A DNA stretch of 36,102 nucleotides from Gonium pectorale (GCA_001584585.1 LSYV01000063.1:402562-438663), one strand, 5' to 3'. Shown: positions 1 to 12,600, counted from the first letter of the stretch. The notes: generated by a model not told the origin, from the letters alone. Numbers and translations: made by a program.

Positions 1-108
1 AACCACAGCCACGCCCGGCGGAGGCGGCCCCTGCGCACACTGCTGGCTGAGCTGAACCACAGCACCGCCCGGCGGAGGCGGCCCCTGCGCACCCATCCCG
101 GCCATCCG
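1..108 (-). repeat. 54-bp tandem repeat, two copies, in frame
   Basis: Bases 1-54 and 55-108 start alike: the first 37 or so bases of each unit are nearly identical (the only difference is around position 10 of the unit). The period is 54 bp, or 18 codons, and it encodes a repeat with core CAQGPPPPG followed by AVV inside the minus-strand Pro-rich protein. The array may continue beyond the left edge. Confidence 0.75.
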
Positions 109-1032
109 AGGCGGCTGTTGGTTGGCGGGCTGCCAGCCATGCGGCGGTCGCACTTGGCCGCGATGCGGATGCCGGCTCGATCCTCGCGTCGGGGGCGGTC
201 CCCGGGTCATGGGCCGCCCCACCCAGCCCACTGGGTGCGGGTGCGGGGCAGCCCATGGCCCGTAACCTGGCCAGGTCCCGCCCATCCCCTGCATCCCCGC
301 CAGGGGAGGCGGCGGCGGCATGGGTGCCCCGTAAGGCATCGGCGGCGGCGGCATGAGCTGCCGGTGCGCCATATGGGCCGGCAGGGGCATTGGATGCGCC
401 GCGCCGGGCGGGCTCGGCCATACTCGCGGCTGTGGCGGCGGCTGTGGCGGCGGGGCCGGCTGACCGGGCGCATGCGCCACTTTCGCGGGCCGTGCATGTG
501 GGCCGTGCGTCTGAGATATTGGAGGCGCTGGTGTGTGGCCAGGTGCTCGCGGCCAGGCAGCCCGTGGGGTAACATGGTCCAAGCCGTCCGGCAGGATCCC
601 GCTGCTGAAACCAGACGACGTTGCTGGCATGGATGGCAGCTGCGGCGGCGGCGGGGCGTCCGAAGAAGACCCTTTGACAGCAGCCTTGTAGGAGAGACCA
701 CCTTGGTGGACGGGATTGGTTCTAGGGGCGGCAGGGGCAGCAGGTGCCGGCGGCTGTGCATGGTGGCCACCAGCCTGGCTCAGCGCTGAGTATGGTGGCT
801 GGTGTGCATGTTGCCCCGGTGCATGGTACGGCTGTGAATGTGAGGGAGGTCGAGGCAGTGGTGTTTCCGCTGGGAGGGGTGCATGGGAGGGCGCCGCCCC
901 CCGCCTCGCCGAGGCGGAGGACGCCGATAGCGCGGGCCAGTCTCCAGGCGGAGGCCCTGCCTGGCGGCCAGGGGAATCACGCGCCAAGGGCAAGCTCCCC
1001 GGCTGGTGCTGCTGCTGCCGTTGGCGCTGCAT
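1..1032 (-). CDS. Pro/Gln/His-rich low-complexity protein (partial, runs off left edge)
   Basis: On the minus strand a frame with no stop runs from an ATG at 1032 to the window edge (344 codons); the first upstream in-frame stop is at 1059-1057. The product starts with a Gln-rich stretch (MQRQRQQQ) and is then rich in Pro, Gln, His, Ala, Met and Gly, with many PPPP runs. The only less repetitive patch is near residues 115-150 and contains SYKAAVKG and SSGILPDGLDHV. The last codons form an 18-residue tandem repeat with core GPPPPG. The opposite strand is also open here but encodes an Arg/Trp-rich peptide typical of a shadow frame. Function is not recognised; disordered RNA-binding or scaffold proteins often look like this, but that is a guess. 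The true start could lie in an upstream exon, because a GTGAGT donor-like site sits just upstream. The gene is divergent from the DUF2237 gene. Confidence 0.6.
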   Translation of the reverse strand, partial: MQRQRQQQHQPGSLPLARDSPGRQAGPPPGDWPALSASSASARRGAAPSHAPLPAETPLPRPPSHSQPYHAPGQHAHQPPYSALSQAGGHHAQPPAPAAPAAPRTNPVHQGGLSYKAAVKGSSSDAPPPPQLPSMPATSSGFSSGILPDGLDHVTPRAAWPRAPGHTPAPPISQTHGPHARPAKVAHAPGQPAPPPQPPPQPRVWPSPPGAAHPMPLPAHMAHRQLMPPPPMPYGAPMPPPPPLAGMQGMGGTWPGYGPWAAPHPHPVGWVGRPMTRGPPPTRGSSRHPHRGQVRPPHGWQPANQQPPRMAGMGAQGPPPPGGAVVQLSQQCAQGPPPPGVAVV

Positions 1033-1717
1033 AGCGGACCCAGCGAGGGGCGAGACTCACGCGAGCCACGGCGTGCTCGACATGCTCCCAAAGGCTTGCC
1101 CTAGGTTTCTGCTGAACCTATGACCAGATCTCTTCCCTCTCACTCCTCTTTCAGCTCTGCTGGCCTCTATCCTTGCAATCAGACAGGTAGTAGCTTTGGT
1201 AGCGGATACGGATAAAGAAAAGCAGTGTTGCCGAGTATGTCACTCCATGTACAGGCACTTGCTTTGTGGCAGCGCCGAACTGGAAGAGATGGTCGCGATA
1301 GAAAAAATGGCTAGTGACTCAAGCTTATGATTTTCGTTTCTCCAGCGCAGGGCGCACTTTTGATTGTGCTCGCCTCGTTGCGGCCTTGTGACGACTAGAG
1401 ACAGTACAACGGTAACCGTGAACCAAGGGTCGCAATTGAAGTGCGCAGCTGCAGACGCGTCCGCCGTGAGGTGTACAATTTCATGGCGCTCCTGCGCTTG
1501 TGCTCGAACCAGACTCGGTGAGCTCTGTCTGGCTGGACGATGTAGGAGTTGGTGCTTCGGCTGCGGGCTGCGATCGAGTATCCCTTTCGCGTTCTCAACC
1601 GTGTCTGAAGCAGCGGGTGAAGACAGCTCTGTGCCCGTTCCACGTGTATCTATGGCCAGGAGCGTCCAGGGCCGACTACAGTCGAGCAGGAGGCTGGTCA
1701 CCTCTGTGCGGGCGTCT
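1033..1717. other. Divergent intergenic/5' region
   Basis: This stretch separates the minus-strand Pro-rich gene from the plus-strand DUF2237 gene and should carry both 5' UTRs and promoters. I find no convincing exon, RNA gene or repeat. Open frames here on both strands have no family resemblance. Confidence 0.5.
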
Positions 1718-3411
1718 ATGGCTCAGCAGGCGAACGGCAATGGGGCCGGCCCGGTAGGTACGCGTGCCCGCCACTCGTCCCTCACCTGGCACCCTGGCGG
1801 TCGAGCAAGTGTGCAACACCTGACAACGCGTCACCACCACCCCCTTCGAATTGGTTGCATATGCTGAAGCCGCTGCTCGTACTGACATTCGACTGCACAA
1901 CGTGCCCTTCGCACTCTGTCACACCCCACCCTGCCCTCCCTGCTCCGGGTTCTCCCAGCTTTCCCGACCCCGGACCCCACCCCCCGGCTCGCCAACCGCC
2001 CCTAGGCCGCCTCCGAAGCCCCCCGCAACGTGCTGGGCGGGCTGCTGCAGTGCTGCTGCACCTCGCCCCGCACCGGCTACTACCGGGACGGCTTCTGCCG
2101 GACAGACGCCAGCGACGTGGGCCGCCACGTGATCTGCGCGCAGGTGCGGATAGCGCAGGCGTGGAAGGCAGGAGTAGGAGCGCAGACCGGGAAGGGACCG
2201 CATTGCGGCGCATTGCACGCAAGGGACTGTGCAGTACGGGCGGCGTTGAGCCAGTGGCCGAGGCATCGGTGGAGGCCCCCGTTGGACCGGCTTGCCGCCG
2301 CAAGAGAGGAACGCTTGCTGCCAAACACCTGCGGGGTGGAAACCGTCCGTGTGCCGCGGTGCCGCACACCGAACTCTGCATAAGTGCCGAAGGGGAAAGG
2401 GGTGGCGGCATGGGGGTTAGTTGGGAGTGGCCTTGCAGTCCCAGGGTATGGGGCCTGGTGTGGTGGGGGCATGCGGGTGGGGGGGTGGGGGCCGACGTGG
2501 CCGAAGCGCTGCTGCTGTCGCTGGCTCCGGGTGAAGCACGCGCAGCCTGCGGGCACAGCAACTGCAGCAACTCCAGCCAGCGAAGAGCAACCCGACGACG
2601 TAATACGTGGCTGCACCTCCTCACACCTTCCCCTGGAACCACGCGTCCCGGTACGTCAGGTAACGCAGGATTTCCTGGAGTTCTCGCGCTCCCGGGGCAA
2701 CGACCTCATGACGCCAGCGCCATGGTACAACTTCCCCGGACTCAAGCATGGGGATAAGTGGTGCTTATGCGCCGTACGGTGAGACAATCTGCCGTACTAA
2801 CGCTGTTCCGTTCTGCTGTCGTAGTGATGCTTGACATACCGCGCCGGCGTATTGACACCTGCGGCGCAGTTCAGGTCTAGTTGTGCGCCGTCGCGTGGGG
2901 CAGGGACACACAACATCGACTGTGTAAGGCAACCTATAAGGCGCCCTGAGAATAAAAACCCAAAGTGGCGACTGCCCTTGGCTGCTCACGCGCCTCCTGA
3001 CGGCCCTCCCCCCTGCCATGGCAGATGGAAGGAGGCTCTGGAGGCGGACAAGGCGCCGCCCGTTTTCCTCCGCTGCACGCACGTCAAGGTGCGGGCGCCC
3101 CAGGCGTGTGACCATTCTGGGCTTTGCCTTCGTTCCGAAAACCCGTGACGCAACACAGCGCCACAGCCGTCGCCACGCCCACGCTCGCGAGGGCTCATCC
3201 GGGAATGCTAGGATGCCAAGAAACAAATCCGTACGGCTGCGAGGCCGCAGGGCCCCCGCCCTGCTGCATCGATGACGCGGAGGTCCCCCGCCCGACCTGC
3301 GTCCTCGTCCCTGCCCCTGCGGCCTTCCCTCAGGCGCTCGAGTATGTGTCGCTGGAGGACCTCAAGCGCCACGCAGCCGACTTGGACCAGGCGGCGGCAG
3401 ACAGCAACTGA
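1718..3411 (+). CDS. DUF2237 family protein (five exons, 144 aa)
   Basis: Exons 1718-1753, 2006-2143, 2660-2778, 3025-3088 and 3334-3411 join in phase to give 144 aa; all introns are GT-AG (252, 516, 246 and 245 bp). The protein begins MAQQANGNGAG and then carries the whole DUF2237 signature: NVLGGLLQCCCTSP, TGYYRDGFC, DVGRH, then FLEFSRSRGNDL, FPGLKHGDKWCLC, RWKEALEA, and YVSLEDLKRHA near the C terminus. The length matches the family, which is common in bacteria and present in many eukaryotes, usually as a stand-alone small protein. Its biochemical role is unknown to me; the conserved Cys and Asp residues hint at a metal- or ligand-binding fold, which is inference. The ATG at 1718 was chosen because exon 1 ends in a good donor (CCG|GTAGGT) and joins without a frame break to the exon that follows the acceptor at 2004-2005. 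No targeting peptide is evident. Confidence 0.93.
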
Positions 3412-4130
3412 GCCGCCGGATCGGGCGCGGCAGCCCCTGCGCGGTAGGGCAGCTGTCGGGCATGTCCAAGGCAGCTGGGCGGGGGCGAACCTGCCGATAC
3501 AGACCAGGGTGCCAGCCAAGACCGCTGGACCAGGGGCTGGGCTGGCGATGCTGCTCCTGGCTATGTACGCCTTGGGGCACGTTTCATAGCGGCGATCTCG
3601 GCCGGCAGCGGCATAGCAAGCACGCATCGCGAACGCGCCCGGCCGCAGGACGAAGCCCGGCCGTGCGCACGACTTGTGGCGCACTGGGCGTCGGGGCGGG
3701 CTTGGGGGCCTCAGAGACACGACATCCACGGTGAGCCTACCTTGCGGCACGAGGAGGACCCATCATGCCACTGCACGGCCGTGCGAAGCGCGTACGGCGA
3801 GTTGAGCGCCTGGGGAGCGGGTTGTGGAGCGCCGGCCATGGAACCCCGTCGCTCCTCAGATCCTTTTCGGGCTTGCAGCCGCATGGCTAGTGGTACCTGG
3901 GCGGCACCAAAGTGGCGGACCCTCCATTTAAGCGCATGCGCGAAGGTTGTTGACACACACAAGGAAGACGTGTGCAGAATTTCAGATGCAGATAAATGGC
4001 TCCCCACGATAGAAGACGTGCTGTGCCGGGGATGCGCGATGCTGAGAGCGTAGGCGAGATTAGAGAGGCGAGTGGAGAGCGTAATGCGGAGGACGGACCT
4101 AGCGTTTTGTGTGCCGAGGGAAAGAGCATT

Positions 4131-4135
4131 TGTAA
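4131..4135 (+). promoter_or_regulatory. Putative TGTAA polyadenylation signal, DUF2237 gene
   Basis: This is the first TGTAA after the stop codon at 3411, about 720 nt downstream. TGTAA is the usual poly(A) signal in Chlamydomonas-type algae, where long 3' UTRs are normal. A five-base word occurs by chance, so confidence is modest. Confidence 0.4.
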
Positions 4136-4470
4136 GCAGCAGTGGGGAGTCTGAGGGCCGGAAGGGTCGGCGTTTTGTTCATGCTTAGCAGGAACGCACT
4201 GATATAGCGGCGTACGTGCGGAGTGTGTTACGTCATGCGAATGTGCGTGCTTGTGGACAGGCTGCAAACAGACTAGGCGAGGTAGGCGAGCGAGGCGAGG
4301 CAAACAGTCTGGCATTCTGGCATTCTAGCCGGCAGCCCAACAACCCACGTGCGGAGTGTGTGTGCCTGCGCTGAGCCGAGAATCCAGGAAACCAGGCCGC
4401 ATGTGAGCCCCAGGGCGGCGTGCGTGCGTGCCAAACTTGGACGGCCTGCATCGTCAAGCATTCAGCGGCG

Positions 4471-4506
4471 GCCCGTACGGATGCCCGTACAGATGCCCGT
4501 ACGCAC
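4471..4506. repeat. 12-bp tandem repeat, three copies
   Basis: Three consecutive 12-mers start with GCCCGTAC (4471-4482, 4483-4494, 4495-4506); only the last four bases vary. The array is non-coding and is a minor minisatellite. Confidence 0.7.
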
Positions 4507-5279
4507 GTACAGCGGCCCTGCACGAACCTTGTCACCCCCGTGTGCGCAATGGGAGCCTGCATGGTTGCGTGCGTGGAGGCGGCAAGAGCTGGGTGCAGGT
4601 CCAGGTTCACGTGCCACGGTATGCATATTGAGGAGGTAAGAACACACCGCGCTCGTACGGTGGGCGGGACCAAGGTGCACTGTGCGTGCCAGCTGTGGCT
4701 GGCTCTAACCACGAAACAGGTTTTCCACGGGGCTGCCACGACCTTATGTCCCGCATGCCTAGCCGGCCCAACAAGGCTTGTGGCAGTACGCATCGACCAA
4801 GCCGCCAGCGCCCCCAGCCCGCATTTCAGCGGCTCCACTTCGGATATGTCTGCGCTCGGCAGTTCGCGGTCACTGCATATAAGAGCGCGACTCCTTCCCG
4901 TGGACAGAATGCCCGCTTCGGAAGTGAGCGTCATGTAATGTTTGAGTTCCGTGAGCAGTCGTCAAGGATTGGTGCAAACATACCAATATCCAATTCCGCA
5001 TCCCCCCCCCCGGCCAGCCCCTCCCCTTCCCACTGGCAAGCTCGCAGAGCCAAGTAAGCACGCCGGGCTGCCCAGAACTTAAGAATTCCGAAAGGACCAG
5101 CACGCTCTCACCCGCGAGGTCCAACCCTCCGTGCACTCCGCTGTCTCCAGCTATTTCGCCCCAACGCGCATGGAGGCCGAGCCATGTGCCGGCGCCTTTC
5201 CGGTTCCCGCTGCACTCCACGGCCGGCACACCGCCAATGCTGCGCAGCACCGGAGTAGGCACACAGCTCCCCTCAGGGC

Positions 5280-6232
5280 TCATCGCACCGGCTTGGCTGG
5301 CTCAGCCGGCGCCCCTGGCCCCGGCCCCGCCTCCGCCCCCGCCTCCACTTGCACCTTCTCTCGCTTCGCCTCCTCTGCCTCCGCCTCCTCCCTCCCCTCC
5401 TCCTCGTCCGTCAGTCCGCCCAACATCTCCAGAAAGGGCTCGTAGTAGTCACGGTGGTCCAGGGCGCACTGCAGGAAGGACTTGAACTGCGAGGCAGGAG
5501 CATGCATATGGGAGGACGTGAGAGGTGCGGAGGCATACATGGTCAGAGCGGCACGAGGGGGGGAAGAGGCGTGGAACCCATCCAGGGCGTGTGGATCCTA
5601 CGACCATAATGGGGGGTAGCGGACAGGGGGGGCGCATCGTGGGCAGAGCCTTAGGAAAGCAGAGGAGGGCGTCTGTTTGTTCATGCTAGCTCCTGTGATC
5701 CAGAAACCCTGCACGGCGCTGGGCCTCCCCAAGGGCATCCAGGAGGCCGTCCCCATTGGAGACCCTGCCATGCCTGGGGCAATCGCCATGCCCCTTAGTC
5801 CTTGAGGGCTTACGTGGTCCTGACATTCATCAATGTAGTCCTTTCCAGCGGCCTTAGCCTCGTTGCGGCAGGCAGTCCACGCCTGGCGGGGAGCAGGGCC
5901 GATCCAGGCCTTGGTGCAACACGAACGTGCCGGTACCACAACACGTGGCGTCTATCGCATGTGGCACGCCTCCCTGACGCTGCGACTGCACCACCTCTAG
6001 GGCTATGATGTTCCCGCAACTGGTGGGAGGGGGTTACCTGGTGAGGCTCCCGGCACTCTCCCGCCTCGATGAATTGGCATATGGGACACCGCGCCAGGTC
6101 ATCCTCGCCGTCCCCGCCACCTTCCCCCGAGTTCTGCGCCTCTGGAACCTCGGTAGCGCTGGGTTCGTGTTGTTCCTCGGCACGCCTCCGATCCTGCTCC
6201 GGTGTCGGTGATGACTTTGAACCCGCCGGCAT
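5280..6232 (-). CDS. GCK-domain protein (three exons, 156 aa)
   Basis: Minus-strand exons 6232-6038, 5882-5814 and 5486-5280 join in phase 0 at both introns (155 and 327 bp, GT-AG). An acidic, Glu/Gly-rich leader (residues 1-47) precedes a GCK domain at about 48-110. It has the CPICQFIEAGEC motif (C49, C52, C60), AWTACRNEA (C70), YIDEC (C85), FLQC (C95) and the hallmark HRDYYEPFLE. The tail is a Glu/Ala/Lys-rich probable helix followed by an Ala/Pro stretch. GCK domains are short Cys-containing domains of plants and algae, some with a CHCH-like cysteine spacing; no enzymatic activity is established to my knowledge. The start at 6232 is the first Met of the acidic leader, and no transit peptide is obvious. 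The gene shares a 460-bp divergent upstream region with the CHY zinc-finger gene. Confidence 0.93.
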
Positions 6233-6692
6233 CGCGACCCAAATCAAGTTATAGCATAGATAGCCACAGATATTGATACTATGAAAGAGGTCGTAAGCAG
6301 CAGAGCAGGTCTCTCGCGTCGTCGCGAGGGCAACGTCAGACGTCTCGCCTCTGCAACTCAATAGTCCAGCTGAATGTATTGCGGTCGCGGCTCGCAGTGC
6401 ACTGAATCGTGCAACACTTCCTTCGCCGTTGCCGTTGGACGATAGGCCCCGTTACATCGGCTCCAAGCCCCGTTGCGCCCAATCAATCATCGCATCTCTT
6501 TGTAGTAAGCGTTCTATGCTCGGAAACACAAGTCGCAAGTTGCGTGACAAGTGCTTGGGCCTTCCGGCTGTCAGGGCCTGCAGTCTGGCCAGTACAGCTA
6601 AACGCGCTGAACATAGCGGCTGAGATGCAGAGTTCATAATAAGGGTGTTCCGGGAGGATCCAGGTGTAGCCCGTGAGTCAGCAGAAGACAGT
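6233..6692. promoter_or_regulatory. Divergent (bidirectional) promoter region
   Basis: These 460 bp lie between the start codons of the GCK-domain gene (minus) and the CHY zinc-finger gene (plus). They must hold both 5' UTRs and promoters. Composition is more AT-rich than the flanking coding DNA. I cannot identify a specific element. Confidence 0.5.
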
Positions 6693-9600
6693 ATGGCGAC
6701 AGGAGCTCAGCTTGACCGCGAGCAGCTCGTAGCACTGCAGGTACGGTGAGGGATCTGCGCCGGCAAAGGTGGACCAGGCGGGAATCCTGCCTGGACCGTC
6801 ATGGGCTGGATAGCCGGCATCGTTCAGCCTCACACCAGTGCATGCGCTGTGCGCCCGAGCACAACCAAGTGCTGGCAAACAAAATGATCTGGCACGGGTA
6901 GGCTTGCATGCTGTCCGTACTAAGCGCTACCGCTCGGCAGGCCGGGCAATCTGATGTCCCAGCTCGCTTCCATGCTCCTGCATACACGTGTCACATTTCT
7001 GTTGCCCCATATCACGCTCTAACTGGCCTGCTGCCTTAGTTGCGAGTTGCGCTTCGTGGCTTCCGCTGGACTGCCCGGACCCCGTGTAAGGCCCTCGGGC
7101 CCCATCACGTCCCCATCACGTCCCTAGTCCCCGTTGCCCTCCCTCACTCCTCTATGCCTAGGCGGAGCTGCAAGCACTCAAAGGTGCCATGGGCCGCTCC
7201 TTGCGCCTGCAGCGGGCTACCCCCACAGAGGCGCCCTCCACGGCGCCCTTCCCGATCGTGCTGACGTTCGAGGTAGAGCCGCCACCAACCGCCACACAGT
7301 ACGACGTGTCTGCCGTACGCATCCAGATCCGACTGGAACCGCAGTCCCTCGCCCTGCCTCAGCTGTCGTCGTCAGGGGCAGTAGCGGGGCCTGCGGCTGG
7401 CTGTGGGCCTGGTTCTGGAGCCGGCCATGCAACCGTGGCAGGAGCGACCCATGGGTCACCTCCAGGCACAACTCTGGCGGTGCTGTCAGATGAACTGCCC
7501 GAGCGGCTGCGGAACATGATGGCCAATGAGCTCGTCCAAGCGTGGAGCCGCGCTCTTGGGCTCGGGCCCGGCAGGGGCTTGGGCGGCGGTGGTGGCGGCG
7601 GGAGCGGTGACCCCACCGTTGCGCCCGGCAAGCTGCCGTCGGGGCCATATAGGCTGGCAGCGGCCGTACAGCACCTGAGTGAGCGCTTCGTGCAGCTGAT
7701 GTGCCTGGTTCCGGAGCTGCTAGAGTCATACCAGGCAGAGAACGAGCACGGCGCCACCGTACGGCGCTACGCCATCATCAACGCGGGAGAGGGCTCTGGC
7801 AGTGCCGTCGCAGATTTCACCGCTGTCGCCGCTGCAGCTCCCAGTACCACTCTTGCTGCTCCCCGTACCACTCGGGCCGATCCTGCCGATCCTGCTGGCC
7901 CCGCCGTCAATGTCGGCGCAGCGGCGGGCTTGAGCCCGCCCGCCAGCGCGACGGTGCAGAGGCCGACGGTAACGCCAGCTGTCGGCGGCAACGGCAGCAG
8001 CAGCACCCCCGCCAGGGGCTCCTCCGTCACGCCCGCCGTTTCCACAGGTCATGCTAGCGGCAGAGCTGGCGAGGGCCCGCCGGCAAAGGCGGTGGTCTCT
8101 GGCGAGATAGCGGATCCTGCGCTGCGGCCTGCTTCAGGAGTGCCCGTCCGGGCGGGGCACCGTACCGACAGCGGCAGCGCGGCGCCGGCGCAGGCGAAGC
8201 AGTCGCCGCCGGACCTTCACCACGCTGCATGTGAAAGCGCAGTGGCGGCAGGCCCTGAGCCGTCCACTGAGCAGCTCCACGCCCAGCTGGACCCGGCGCT
8301 GGACCGTCCTCCGCCGGCGCCCCCAGCGCTCGTGCCCCCGCTCCCAACCCTGACCCCGCCGACGCCTCCCGCTGGCGAACCGCCCCCTCCTGCAAGCGCT
8401 CCAGCGCCACTGGGTCTGCTCAGCTTCGGCGTCGCGCTCAAGGAGCTCACCTACATCTCGAAGCGCTACAGCCAGGTCTTCTCTGCCAAGATACACAATG
8501 AGGGCGCCGGCGGCGGCGCCGCCTCCTCCGCTGCCGCGTCCGCCTGCCTGCTCCGCCGCGGCTGCCTGACGACGTTTGAGCTTGAGCTCCTACCGACGGA
8601 CCCCGATTGGGACCTGCCGGCGGTGCGGGTGGTCGGGCAGCTGATGCCTGTGGCGGAGGACCTGTTCCTGCCCTCACTGGGCGTGCACATGGCCGCCCGC
8701 CTGCCGCAGCGACTGCGCGCGGCGTTGGAGGCGAGCATGGCCGACCAGCTGGCGGCGGAGGCCAGCGTCGCCGTCGCGGCGGCGGCGGAGGCGGTGAAGG
8801 AGACCGCCTCCGCTGCCGCAGCGGTGGCAGCGACGGCAGAGCGTGTTGGGGAGACAGTAGCTCTGGCGAGCTGCGCTGGCGGGCCGAGCAGCGGTAGCGG
8901 CGGAGGCCGGGCGGGTCCGGCTCCAGGCTGCGCTGGTCACGGCGGACGCGGCCCCGGCGGCGGCAGGCGGGGCCCGGTCAAGCCGAGGGCCGCGACGGGA
9001 GCACCCGGACCCGCGCAGGAGGAGGCGGTGGAGGCGCCGGAGGGGACTGTGCTTCTGCCGCTGGGGGCTCTGCGCAACACGTTCCGCAACATCGAGAACT
9101 ACGCAGGTAGGGGCCAGCAGGACTTGAGCGCAGAAGGGTGGGGTCCAGTAGTAGCCCAGCAAGAGGGGACTGCGGCAGAGGCTGACGGAGCGGCGAAGGG
9201 GTGACGATGGGGCGATGGGCAGTGAATGCTGCTTCCAGCATGGGGTGGGGCGTCCGGTCACTGCGTGTGAGGAACGATGGCCGAGCGGGTCGATGGGCCC
9301 GTGCCTTGGACAATGGGCAGGCAGCGATGCGCTCTTGGGATTGTCAGGTCTGGAGCCAACATTAAGGCCACTAGAAGGCTTGGAGCGAGGTTGGCTGCCC
9401 GGCCGCCCGGCTGGTGTCCTGTAGGCGCCATTGCGCGGGCGGCGAGCGAAGTGGAGCGGCATGGGCGGGATGTGGAGCGGCATGGCGGAGGCAGAGGCGG
9501 GAGCGGCAGCGGCGACGATGGCAGCGACTTCAGCGAAGGGGATGACGATGGCGGACTGTACGACGATGACGGGTACGGCGACGGCAGCCACCGGCGGGAG

Positions 9601-12600
9601 CGAGGCGCAGCCGAGCCAGCAAGAACACAGGTGGGGCGCAGGTGGGGCGGCGACTGGGGCGATGCGGTATCAGGGTCAATGAGAATGGAGGCGCGTTTCA
9701 GAAACCGCCAGGTACCGTATCGGGTGGGCACACCGCAGCATTGAGCTCATTCGCAGGGCCGCTCAAGGTGTGGGGCGTGGGTCCAGACGGCATTGTGCCT
9801 GCACTGTTGACACGAGCATTGAGTAAGGCGCCAGTATTCCGGGATGCCGATCTGTACGAACCTACGGTTCCCGGAGCAGGGCGGCAACGACTCAGCGTCC
9901 GGGGACAGTGACTACAGCGGTGACAGCGGTGGCGAGGGCGAGGAGGGTCCCCACGATGAGGTCCGCTTCAGCGGCGGGGCGGCCGCCAGCGGCGGGGGCG
10001 AGGGCCGGGACGCCCCAGCCGCCTTCGCGGTCGTCTTCGAGGTGCGGTGCTGGCCTGATGGCGAGGGTGACCACGGGCGGTCAAGGAGACGTTGAGGGGT
10101 CTTTGGCGCATGGCGGGGGGTTGCGATCCTTCGGCCTGGTGAATACGATTGGTAGAACTACCCTGCATGGCCCGTTAGTGTGGACCTCGGGTCGGGCTCC
10201 TTCCGGCCGTGAGCATCATCGATGTTAGCTGTGGAGGGGGGCAGGCCAGGGCGCAGACTTTTGACTGGCTGTTTGCTCGGCCGCAGGGCCTGCAGCTCGA
10301 CAATTTGGCCGTAGTGGAGGCGCTCCGGGCGAGCTTCGAGGTGCGGGGGTTGATGGGCGCCAGGTTAGGGCAGCGGGCGCTGCAGGGCAGCTTTTAATCC
10401 GTGCTTCCTGTAGTCCACACGAACTGCAAGCATTGCGCAACACACCTGCTGGGCACAGCCACGGCTTCCTCACGGCGCCCTTGCACCGGCCGCCGCCATT
10501 GCCAACGGCTCGTAGCAAAATAGCTCGTCATACTGCAACCGTTACTCCCCCCTCTCTACAGATCGCCTGTGCGCGCTGCGGCACCCGGGCGACCGCCGTC
10601 GTGGCCTCGGGGGCCGTAGCGGGCGGCGGCGGCGGCGGGCAGCACGCGGCCGCCTCCGGCTCGTGTGCGCGCTGCACGGCTCCCTGGTGCCTCACCATGC
10701 GGCCGCACTTCCTGCACGCCACCTCCAACAGCCTGTGCGTCGTCAAGCCGCAGGTGCGAAGCAACGGGCACGATGCCGGGACTGTAAGGGGTCGAGGGGG
10801 TTGTTGCGTGGGCTAAGCGGGTGGTAGGTTCCTTTGAGCTCACGCTGGGAGCGGTGGTACATCCAAGCCGCAGCAGCACGGACGCTTTGCTTGTATCGCC
10901 ATGCAATGCAGGACGTGTCGCTCGGACGGTTAAGGGCCTGCCGCAGCTCCACGGCTCCGTGTCGTTGCACGCGCTGGCGGTCCCTCCTTGCCCTCCGTAA
11001 CTGCCCTGCCCTGCGTGGGACCTGCGCGTCCCTCCCCTGCTGACCCTCTCCCTCCCAAACGCCACCCGCCCACCCCCTTCCCTCAGGGTTGCCGGCCGAT
11101 GGACCTGCTTCCCTCGATGATGGCGGGCCAGTGCTCCGAGTGCAACGCAGTCATGAGCCTGCGCGACGTGCAGGTGCGGGGCGGGGCGGGGGAGACGGGG
11201 CCGGTGCGGGGCGCGACCTGCAGGCATGGGGCGCCTGGGCAGGGGGCCATGGGCATGGCGGGCAGAGGGCCCGTTCGGGACTTTGGATGCAATGATGATG
11301 TCATGGCCAGAGCTTTCCTTCCCTGGTCCGGTGAGCACACCGGGGCTGGCGCACCTCCACGCGGGAGTAGCCTTCGCGCGCCTGTGCTTGGCCCGCCAGG
11401 GCACCCCGCACGTTCTCGTACTCGTACTCGTACTGGTACTCTCCTCGCGCGTGTGCCGCACCTGCCTGCCCTGCACCCCCAACCACACCGCCGCAGCGCG
11501 GCCCCTGCGGTCCAGGCAACTCCTCGCCGCGTTGACCTTCCTGTTCTAGTGGCGACCGCGCGCAGAGGCCGCCGCCTTACCCTCCTCACACTCCTCGCAC
11601 CCCCTCCGCTCCTACGCTCTGCAGGTGGGCCTCCCCTTCACGCGCACCTGCAGCAGCTGCCACAAGGAGCTCCTCCTCTCCGTGGCGGCCGTGTCATTCG
11701 TGCCCCGCGGCCCACCTCGCGGAGGGGCCACCGCCGGAGGCGCTGCCAGCGGAGCTGCCGCGGCGCGGCGCCGCCATAGGGCTGACGCTGGCGGCGGCGG
11801 CGCTGGTGGTGGTGCTGGCGGCGGGGTGCTCCGTCAGGGGCAGCCCCTGCCCGGTCTGGGCACGTGTAAGCACTACCGCCACTCCTACCGGTGGCTGCGC
11901 TTCCCCTGCTGCGGTGCGTCGGGTCTCGTCCGAATGCCTGTACATTGCGATCACATTCCTGGAATCGTACTACGTGCCTTGACCAGTTTCAATGCAACAG
12001 TATGCTGCATACGCTGTGAACATCATGGTATGTGATGCCCCTGCAGCACTTGTCGCTTGCTGCATTTCCGTTTACGCACTGACCGGCATGGGGCTGCCGC
12101 CTTCCGCGGGCGTTTCTCCTCATTGACGCTTGCTCTCCACTCCATTCCCGTCCCATCCCGTCCCGTACCCCTGCTGCCGCTGCCGCTGCCGCTTGCGGCG
12201 CGCACCGCAGGCATGCGCTTCGCCTGCGACCTGTGCCACGAGGAGGCGGTGCCCGACGGCCACGCGGTCCGCTGGGCGCAGCGCATGGTGTGCGGCTTCT
12301 GCTCCACCGAGCAGCCCGTGGACCTGGCGTGCCGGGCATGCGGGCGGCGGCTGGCGGGCTCCGCAGCCAACCCCAGCGGTGAGGCGGACGGGGCGTCAGG
12401 GAACGCGTCGCGGGTTCGGGAAGCGGCCGTGGGGCCGGCGGTAGATGAGCGTACGGGGTTCTGAGTGGCGGCAGGGTTGCCTGGAAACGTGCTTCAGGCA
12501 GCAGGCCTCTGTGGGGCGTTGCCAGGGCGGTTGCGTGTTGGGCTCGGTGGCGGGGCGGACCAGGGAGCGGCAGATAGAGGGCGGGTAGCGTTCCAGACGT

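Larger units (their letters stand above)
3412..5279. other. Convergent intergenic region (3' UTRs)
   Basis: This is the tail-to-tail interval between the DUF2237 gene and the minus-strand GCK-domain gene. It holds a TGTAA at 4131, a second TGTAA at 4934, a short 12-bp tandem repeat at 4471-4506 and a C-rich run near 5003. Base composition is less GC-rich than in the genes. I find no supported exon on either strand. Confidence 0.5.

Noticed and set aside
118..789. Long plus-strand open frame opposite the Pro-rich gene
   Set aside because: It encodes an Arg/Trp/His-rich peptide, the usual mirror of a Pro/Gln/Ala-rich gene on the other strand, and has no family features.
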